Positions 62,485-64,000 of a DNA stretch of 64,000 bases are shown here, piece by piece; within the stretch, counting starts at the first letter, position 1, and each line of letters opens with the position of its first letter. Made by a program: the position numbers and the translations under genes. Source of the stretch: an uncultured Clostridia bacterium (GTDB taxonomy: Bacteria; Bacillota; Clostridia; Oscillospirales; Ruminococcaceae); the NCBI GenBank assembly GCA_947623585.1, contig CANQHA010000012.1, forward strand, positions 1 through 64,000. Direction: 5' to 3'. Below the pieces are notes generated by a model. The model did no database searches, had not been told where the DNA came from, and saw only the letters and a program-made list of their open reading frames with translations.

Positions 62485-63021
62485 ATGAGAAAACCCATTA
62501 TTTTACTTTTTGCGATTGCTTTTGTTCTTCTTCTGACCGCCTGCGGTGATGAGAATATGTCAAACTCTGAGCAGGAGTTTCAGGAAGAAATCACCCAAAG
62601 CGGCACCGATATGGAAAACACTGACACAACAAATCCCGAAGAGGAGGACGAGCTAATGAAGGAAAAATCTTTGAAAATGTCGATAGGCGACACGGCGGTT
62701 GAGGTCGAGTGGAAGCAAAACGAGTCGGTCGAGGCACTTGCGAAGCTCGCCGAATCCGAGCCACTCGTCATCGAAATGTCGATGTACGGAGGCTTCGAGC
62801 AGGTTGGCTCGCTCGGCGAAAGCCTGCCGCGAAACGACAAGCAGACCACGACCGAGGCGGGCGACATTGTGCTTTACTCGGGGAACAAAATCGTCGTTTT
62901 CTACGGCTCCAACTCGTGGGCGTACACCCGCCTCGGGCATATCACCGACAAGACCGCCGAGGAAATGGCGGAGCTTTTAAGCGGCGGCGACGTCACGATT
63001 ACGATTTCGATGGGGGAGTGA
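62485..63021 (+). CDS. Lipoprotein with cyclophilin-like domain
   Basis: The 178-aa product has a signal peptide with lipobox (RKPIILLFAIAFVLLLTAC, Cys at about 19), an acidic linker (EEEDELMKEK), and a C-terminal cyclophilin-like domain. Visible motifs are MSIGDTAVEVEWKQNESVEALAKL, MYGGFEQVGSLGESLPRND, TEAGDIVLYSGNKIVVFYGSNSWAYTRLGHI. This family is often annotated as cyclophilin-like (PF18050-type). The peptidyl-prolyl activity is not shown. It is 3 bp upstream of the aldo/keto reductase gene and probably co-transcribed. Confidence 0.85.
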   Translation: MRKPIILLFAIAFVLLLTACGDENMSNSEQEFQEEITQSGTDMENTDTTNPEEEDELMKEKSLKMSIGDTAVEVEWKQNESVEALAKLAESEPLVIEMSMYGGFEQVGSLGESLPRNDKQTTTEAGDIVLYSGNKIVVFYGSNSWAYTRLGHITDKTAEEMAELLSGGDVTITISMGE

Positions 63022-63024
63022 ACT

Positions 63025-64000
63025 ATGGAATATCGCACATTGCCGCATGGCGGCGAAAAAATCAGCGTGATCGGGCTCGGGGCGGGAAGCCTTTCGGGCA
63101 CTAAAAAGCAGATGACCGCGGTCATCGATGCGGCAATCGAAAACGGAATCAACTACTTCGACCTTGCGCCGTCGGTGGAGGCGCCTTGGTATGCTTATGC
63201 GGAGGCGTTTTCGGGTCGGCGTGAGAAGGTTATCACCCAGATGCACTTCGGCGCGATCTACACGGGCGGCAAATATGGCTGGACGCGCGACCTCGGCGAA
63301 ATCAAGCGGCAAATCGCGCGGAATTTTGATCTGCTTAAAACCGACTACACTGACGTCGGCTTTATCCACTGCGTTGACGACGAGGACGACCTCGGCGACG
63401 TGATGACCGGCGGCTTGTGGGAGTATATGAAATCCCTCAAGGCGGACGGCGTAATACGCCACCTCGGTTTTAACCCCGCGATTGCCCGAAAAATCCTCGA
63501 AACGGGGCTTGTTGACATCTTCATGTTCAGCATCAACCCGTCCTACGACTACCAGAACGGCGAGTATGCCATCGGCGGCGTCGGCGAGCGTGCCTCGCTT
63601 TACCGCGACTGCGAAAAAATGGGCGTGGGCATTTCGGTGATGAAGCCGTTTGCGGGAGGTCAGCTTCTTGACACAAAGCGGTCGATGTTCAGGCGCGCGC
63701 TCACCCATACCCAGTGCATACAGTACGCCCTTGACCGTCCCGCTGTCCTGACGGTGCTTCCCGGCGTGCGGAATATGGACGACCTAAAAACTGTTCTTAG
63801 GTATGTGACCGCCACGCCCGAGGAGCGGGATTACTCCGTGATCGGTGAGTTCACGCCGCAGGACGCCGACGGGATCTGCGTCTATTGCAACCACTGCCAG
63901 TCCTGCCCCGCGGGGCTCGATGTCGGGCTGATTAACAAATATTACGACCTCGCCCTCGTCGGCGACGAAATGGCGAAGGGGCATTACCTGAAGCTGCCCG
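63025..64000 (+). CDS. Aldo/keto reductase with iron-sulfur C-terminus (partial)
   Basis: The gene starts at the ATG at 63025 and runs past the window edge. About 325 residues are seen: LPHGGEKISVIGLGAGS, GINYFDLAPS, KADGVIRHLGFN, GISVMKPFAGGQLLD, then a ferredoxin-like CVYCNHCQSCP. This is the AKR group with a C-terminal 4Fe-4S region. The substrate is unknown. It follows the lipoprotein after 3 bp, with GGGGAG of the preceding gene as ribosome binding site. Confidence 0.88.
   Translation, partial: MEYRTLPHGGEKISVIGLGAGSLSGTKKQMTAVIDAAIENGINYFDLAPSVEAPWYAYAEAFSGRREKVITQMHFGAIYTGGKYGWTRDLGEIKRQIARNFDLLKTDYTDVGFIHCVDDEDDLGDVMTGGLWEYMKSLKADGVIRHLGFNPAIARKILETGLVDIFMFSINPSYDYQNGEYAIGGVGERASLYRDCEKMGVGISVMKPFAGGQLLDTKRSMFRRALTHTQCIQYALDRPAVLTVLPGVRNMDDLKTVLRYVTATPEERDYSVIGEFTPQDADGICVYCNHCQSCPAGLDVGLINKYYDLALVGDEMAKGHYLKLP

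Overview
The window is a bacterial chromosome segment, most likely from an anaerobic, endospore-lineage member of the Bacillota (class Clostridia, Oscillospiraceae-like). The indications are a recJ-relA-MBL-hemZ gene order, a class III (oxygen-sensitive) ribonucleotide reductase, a SpoIIID regulator, strong GGAGG ribosome binding sites, sigma-A promoters with 17-bp spacers, and a Clostridia-style single-chain PurL. The genus assignment is inference from gene content only. I see no rRNA, tRNA or CRISPR array.

Layout. 1-2.9 kb: accessory genes (a zinc-ribbon membrane protein and three small or medium DNA-binding proteins). 2.9-3.6 kb: a repeat-rich spacer. 3.6-11.5 kb (+): recJ, relA, an MBL-fold hydrolase, hemZ and rlmD, closed by a bidirectional terminator. 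11.5-19.9 kb (-): a complete histidine operon hisZ-G-D-C-B-H-A-F-IE plus a PHP histidinol-phosphatase, from one promoter. 20.0-33.3 kb (-): a purine operon purE-C-F-M-N-O-AICAR transformylase-glyA-D-L. Here PurH is split into a stand-alone AICAR transformylase and an archaeal-type PurO, and PurN carries a GNAT domain. 33.4-39.1 kb (-): a pyrimidine operon pyrC-K-D-F-E-B-I with an attenuator-like leader. 39.6-45.2 kb (+): a DMT transporter, then nrdG, nrdD (with a fused C-terminal redoxin) and trxB. Together these suggest a class III reductase fed by thioredoxin reductase. 45.8-48.2 kb (+): a metal-responsive ArsR/CadC regulator and a P-type metal ATPase. 48.7-53.6 kb: a P-loop ATPase, an ABC-F protein, a Nudix hydrolase and spoIIID.

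53.7-62.3 kb is a mobile-element region. It has mobilisation genes (mobC, short relaxase), a serine recombinase, a class II glutamine amidotransferase next to a zinc-finger amidoligase, a DUF3846 protein, an excisionase remnant, an intact P4-type primase on the minus strand and a decayed second P4-type primase on the plus strand. A small paralogous protein (KKxLNFRFHNPNP) lies near each end. 62.4-64 kb returns to chromosomal-looking genes: a lipoprotein with a cyclophilin-like domain and an aldo/keto reductase cut by the window edge.

Two families of structured intergenic DNA stand out. One is a nested-palindrome, MITE-like element (full copies at about 48.24, 49.91 and 50.23 kb, half copies at 3.0, 3.46 and 45.5 kb). 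The other is a three-hairpin cloverleaf closed by a 12-bp stem (8.50 and 13.75 kb). The best candidate for a poorly described system is the amidoligase/GATase pair carried by the mobile region.
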